DNA of 64,000 bases from Antrodiella citrinella (taxonomy: Eukaryota > Basidiomycota > Agaricomycetes > Polyporales > Steccherinaceae), in contig SGPM01000004.1 of assembly GCA_004802725.1 (NCBI GenBank), forward strand, positions 124,001-188,000, read 5' to 3'. The position numbers and the translations under genes were made by a program. Below are positions 59,661 to 64,000 of this stretch, in pieces. Below the pieces are notes generated by a model. It did not search any database, was not told the DNA's origin, and saw only the letters and a program-made list of their open reading frames with translations. Within the stretch, counting starts at the first letter, position 1. The number at the start of each line of letters is the position of its first letter.

Positions 59661-60923
59661 ATGGTAAGTTCATGCTTTTATTTACACTACACTTTAACCT
59701 ACAACTTAATGTCTCAGTTACGCCGGCAAACACGGGAACGACGCGAGTATATTTATGCAAAGTCCCTCGAGACTCAGGAACGACAAACCTATGAGCGAAA
59801 AAGGCAGCTCAAGGATGCCCTTGGTTCTGGAAAAGCTCTCCCTACAGAGCTCAGGAAGAATGTCAAGTCGTTGGGTAAAGATCTAGCGTTTGATGAGGCT
59901 CAAGCCGGTGCGTAGATAGTTGCCTTTGACCTAGGTCGTTTCCTTACTTGACCCACCAGAGCCTACAACCCACATTGACAACGAGTACTCTCGTGCTGGT
60001 GTCCTGGACCCTAAACTAGTCATCACTACTTCCAGGGATCCTAGTTCCAAGTTGCTCCAATTCTCTAAGGCACGCAATTCGTTGTTCAGCCACCTGTTCA
60101 TGACTGATGGGTATTTTCATTGGTCTTTACAGGAGATGCGACTGATCTTCCCTAACTCTACTCGTCTGAACCGTGGAAACTACGTAGTCAAGGAGCTCTC
60201 AGAGGCGTGCAGGGCGAACGATATAACGGACTTGGTAATTCTGCACGAGCATCGAGGCGTTCCAGGTGCGTCTTACCGTTACTGCCTCAACTCATATCCT
60301 TAACACACCGGCACTGCCTTTCAGATGCCATGATTGTCTCGCATTTCCCTCATGGACCAACTTTGTACTTCACACTTCATAATGTCAATCTACGACACGA
60401 CATCGAATCATACAGCTCCTCAACCGTCTCGGAGCAGTATCCCCATCTCATCTTCGAGAACTTTAGCTCGCAACTGGGTGAGCGGATACGGGATGTTCTC
60501 AAATTCCTCTTTCCTGTGCCCAAAGAAGATAGCAAGCGGGTGATGACCTTCGCCAATGAGGACGATTTCATTTCATTCCGGTATGTCATTGATCGTGTGG
60601 TGTCTGTTCACTTGCTCAAAAGAAGTGTAGGCATCATGTTTTCGTCAAAAATGCTACGAAGCAGGTACAGCTAGCCGAAGTTGGCCCAAGATTCGAAATG
60701 AAACGTACGTGTGTTTTTATCGACCCTCGTCATGGTCACTCATTCCGTTCCAGCATACGAAATCCGACAGGGAACTATTGAGCAGTCGGAAGCGGAACGA
60801 GAATGGGTTTTGGCTCATTACGCAAGGACAGCGAAGAAGCGCAGTCTGCTCACAGGTCCTGGCCCTCAGAAGAATTCAGAAAAAAGTTCCGAGGAGCCTG
60901 CCAAGAAGCGAGCACGACGTTAA
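59661..60923 (+). CDS. IMP4: U3 snoRNP / SSU processome protein IMP4
   Basis: Seven exons, 59661-59663, 59718-59907, 59960-60069, 60133-60265, 60325-60580, 60631-60704, 60754-60923, 311 aa. [20 protein letters not shown] is the standard Imp4 start; the first coding exon is just the ATG. The Brix domain gives [60 protein letters not shown] and [31 protein letters not shown] and [11 protein letters not shown] finish the domain. Imp4 supports early pre-18S rRNA cleavage. The intron 60070-60132 has a GC donor (GCACGC), the only way found to keep FSKEMRLIFP intact. The basic tail ends AKKRARR. Confidence 0.93.
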
Positions 60924-61071
60924 ACTCAGGTCACGCCATAGGTTCTTGCGCAATCGACAGACTGGAACATCGTCTTTCAGATCGACCAAAAGTCATTTGA
61001 CATTATACCTAGTTTTCTTCCGCTCCATATACCCGCTGCCTATGTTGTACAAGTAACGTAGAACTGTATGT

Positions 61072-62961
61072 CTAATCGACTAATAAGTTTTCGCTATCCA
61101 AAGCAGCGAAACCTTCGAAGAAAGACTGGAAGAGGTCGATGGAGTTCTGCACATCCTGTGATCCTGCTGTCTCACGGATGGAGTGCATTGAAAGCATGGC
61201 GCAACCAACATCGACAGTACGAATACCTAGCTTGGACAAGAATGGTCCGACGGTTGATCCACAAGGCCTGACGACCATGTCAATGTCAGAAAGGCTTGGC
61301 AAAGAAAATGAATGAGGCGCACATGTCGTTCCGCGCCTCGAATTCTTGGACCCGTCCGCCCTTTCGCTCCACCAGTTTCTTGACGATGAAGCTTCCTATA
61401 GGGTCACTAGCGTATCTTTGTTTGGCATTGGTCTTGATCACAATTCCACCGTTCATCCTTGGGGCATGGTTGTCCTCATGCTTGCTGGTGTAGTTAGGGT
61501 GAATGGCATGTCCCATGTCGCTGCTGATCAAGAACGACCGCGCGAGCGATTGGCCCAGGAGTGCAGGCGTGGGCGACAGGCGGTGCAGGAGTGTCGGAAT
61601 GAGAGAAGACTCCGCACCGTTGGTAGATACGGAGCCAATCTCCTCGTGGTTGAATAAAGCAATGCAGTTCACATTACCTTCCAAAGTAGGGAAGAGTTCT
61701 GACGTAGCTGTGTTCGCGATAGCCTCCACGGCGGCAAATCTAGGCAAGCAATTCGTCAGCTACATTTGGCAGAACTGTGTAGTTGACTACTTACGACGAG
61801 AACTGGTTATCCAGGCGAGGACTGAACACAAATTCGTTATTGAGCCCTCCGAGCTGCGAGAGCTGTGTGTCATATAGATGCCTAAGAGCAGCATGAGTGT
61901 CTGCAAAACAACGAGAGAATTTTCAAACTTACAGCTCAAAGTCGTGGATCTGTTCAGGCGCAACACTCAATTCCTCAGCCAAAAGTGCGAGGATTGCGGG
62001 GTGATGGTTTGCTTGTATGCTAGATGCAGTAGCAGTTGCCTTCTCCGCGGGTTTGCTGTTCAACTCTGACTCCACTGACCCTAGGAGTCCAGCGATTGGC
62101 ACAAACTCTGTCTCTTGGTTGAATTTGAGTTCTGCGTTGACATTTCGGTCCACTGTGATCCGGTCAATCCACGAGATGATGATCAAAAGGCAAAGATGAC
62201 GCACAGTGAATGGCCAGAGTGGGTATACGAAGGATTGGCCTGGTGATATGTACCAGCTTTGCCGACACAACATCATTAGATGAGATGACCACGCGACCAG
62301 CAAGAGACAAGTCGCGATCCAGCCACGAATGCCAGATACCACCGCCATAGGTCTCTACCCCCACTTGAAGATATCCCACCTTGGATTTCTTCGACACGGG
62401 ACGCACCTACAGACATCTTGTCAGCGAGATCTCAGGATACAGTGCAACGCGAAGACCTCACACGTAGGTTCGGACTGTCGATATGAGTAGCAACAATCGA
62501 CAATCCAGCGCCCTGCTTCCAATTCTTTGGAATGGTGAAGGCCAACAACGCACTCTGATTACTGTCAAGATTGATCTCTACGACGCGTTGACATCACGAG
62601 AGATTGGCTCATACTCACCGAGTGAAGTAGTACTTGCCACCTTGCTTGATATATTTCTCCCAATCGTCGGTTTCCCTTATCTGTGTCGAACAGATAAAGA
62701 GCGATCTCAACGATTTGTGAACCGACATACCTTCTGGAACCCAGCCTCATCAAGCCTCTTAGAGGCTGCTTGTACGGCATGGAAGGGGGTGGGGGAGGTA
62801 TTGAGGAAGTCCAGGAGCTTATAGGCGGCTTCGGGCCCAGTGTTACGAATCATCATGGTTAGAGAGAAAGAACGCTTGGAGTAGAAAGCGGCTTTATAGA
62901 GCGAATGACTCAAACGAGATGGCACTGAAGGACAGCGGCATGCACGGCCCAGAGCAAACAT
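61072..62961 (-). CDS. APE4: Aspartyl aminopeptidase (M18 family)
   Basis: Eight exons, 62961-62731, 62680-62619, 62561-62462, 62406-62205, 62152-61933, 61881-61795, 61739-61323, 61267-61072, 504 aa. The M18 zinc and catalytic residues are visible: [14 protein letters not shown] (His/Asp), [19 protein letters not shown] (Asp), [20 protein letters not shown] (the Glu-Glu pair), [12 protein letters not shown], and [13 protein letters not shown] near the end with the last metal His. It removes N-terminal Asp and Glu. The first ATG gives an Arg/Ser-rich leader ([20 protein letters not shown]) and an internal ATG pair ([13 protein letters not shown]) would give the usual cytosolic form. It is divergent from UTP12. 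Confidence 0.93.
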
Positions 62962-63108
62962 TTCAGAGCGTCTAATAGATATGATGGCACACGACGATGA
63001 GTTTAGCACCCGTGGGAAAGCTCAAAAATATTGGAAGGCGCGCTTCTAATTGGTTGCATTTTGTCATTAGCCACCCTGCTAAGACCCAGAGTGCTAAAAG
63101 TCAAGGTC
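62962..63108. promoter_or_regulatory. Divergent promoter shared by APE4 and UTP12
   Basis: Only 147 bases separate two opposed start codons. A CCAAT-box on the minus strand (ATTGG) lies at about 63048-63052. Regulation is otherwise unknown. Confidence 0.4.
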
Positions 63109-64000
63109 ATGGTGCAAAGCTATCTGAGACACGGCCCTACAGAGGTGCGTATCTAATACAATAGATCCGAACCTAGAACTCACAACTTAACAGGCGTTTG
63201 GTCTTGTATGCAGTCCATCTGCTAACTCACATTATGATGGTCGACTTGCATATGTGCCGGCGTTGGAGGATGTATTAGTCTGGGATGTCAAAAAGGGTCA
63301 ACAAGTGAGCATCGATATATGTTGCAGATGTCCACTTATTGACCTATAAATCAGCTAGCTATGTGGCATGAGTCGGGTCATCGTGCTGAAGTCACCTGCA
63401 TTACTCGTTCGCCTCAACAAGACACATTCGCGGTTGGCTATGCGGATGGCTCTATTCGTCTTTGGAGCGCATCGACAAGCTCTGTCATGGCAACCTTCAA
63501 TGGGCACAAGAAGGCCGTCACTTCCCTCGCCTTTGACAAAGAGGGAACCAGATTGGCATCCGGTTCTCAAGACACAGATATCATCGTCTGGGATGTAGTT
63601 GCAGAAGCGGGTTTGTTTCGGTAAGAAACCAGCACTAGACCGTAATCTTAGATATCTGACACCAACTTTCAGCCTTCGCGGCCATCGTGACCAAGTCACC
63701 GGTATCCATTTCGTCGAGGTCGTATCTTCCTCTGCGCCTTCTACTTCAACTGGAACCGCTCCCGGATTCTTGGTGACTGGAGCGAAGGATACATTCATGA
63801 AACTGTGGGATCTTTCTACTCAACATTGCGTTCAAACATTGGTTGCGCATCGAGCGGAGGTTTGGACCCTGGACATAGACCCACAGCAGGAGCTGGTATT
63901 CACCGGAAGTGGAGAGGGTGACATGAAGGCGTGGAGACTGGACCACGAAGCAATGTCGGCAGGCTTAAAGGAATCCGAGTCCGGTGAAGTATGTCCTTCG
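63109..64000 (+). CDS. UTP12: U3 snoRNP WD-repeat protein UTP12/DIP2 (WDR3), 5' part
   Basis: Exons 63109-63144, 63194-63304, 63355-63620 and 63673-64000 or beyond. [20 protein letters not shown] is the N-terminus of the Utp12 family. WD blades follow: [40 protein letters not shown] and [23 protein letters not shown]12 is part of the UTP-B module of the 90S pre-ribosome. The window ends inside the gene; GTATGT at 63991 follows GGTGAA and could be the donor of the next intron, in which case the last bases are non-coding. The C-terminal Utp12 domain lies outside the window. Confidence 0.9.

Overview
This window is nuclear DNA from a filamentous basidiomycete, most likely an Agaricomycete. Genes are packed on both strands, nearly all are broken by many short introns (about 47-90 nt, mostly 50-60 nt), and the encoded proteins are eukaryotic and fungal (VMA21, KCH1, SLH1, ATE1, IMP2, FUB1/PI31, BNA3). 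I placed about 170 introns by matching splice signals to family alignments remembered from knowledge; no search was run. No rRNA, tRNA, CRISPR array or intact transposon was seen.

Layout. 1-731: 3' end of a CDT1-like licensing factor. 947-4717: a divergent pair, a Gfo/Idh/MocA oxidoreductase and a probable mitochondrial protein carrying a bacterial-type YlxR (DUF448) domain. 4819-8325: three proteasome genes side by side, PRE3 (beta1), RPN12 (lid) and PRE10 (alpha7). 8568-14230: NUP82 and NSP1, two nucleoporins that bind each other in the pore. 14619-20757: the spliceosomal helicase PRP5, the proteasome regulator FUB1/PI31 and an unrecognised acidic protein. 20889-27262: a large ankyrin-DysF-FYVE-C2HC-RING protein and a ferric reductase. 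27263-30105: a gene-poor stretch with a probable broken membrane-protein gene.

30106-42666: BNA3-type kynurenine aminotransferase, a shortened SLH1/ASCC3 helicase, EMC3, the calcium sensor NCS1/FRQ1 and an unrecognised Cys-rich protein. 43123-52348: a PROPPIN, ATE1, IMP2, the K+ transport protein KCH1 and the GTPase RBG1/DRG1. 52565-56073: two divergently transcribed ribonucleotide reductase small-subunit genes. 56454-64000: VMA21, ALG8, IMP4, an aspartyl aminopeptidase and the 5' part of UTP12.

Most genes are housekeeping. Points of interest are gene structure (a 3-nt microexon needed for a perfect FYVE motif, 7- and 9-nt microexons in RBG1, seven GC-AG introns, an FG-nucleoporin built from phase-1 exons), gene neighbourhood (proteasome and nucleoporin neighbours, divergent RNR2 paralogues with shared MluI-box elements) and unusual proteins (YlxR in a fungus, a six-part FYVE-RING protein, an SLH1 without its last Sec63 unit).
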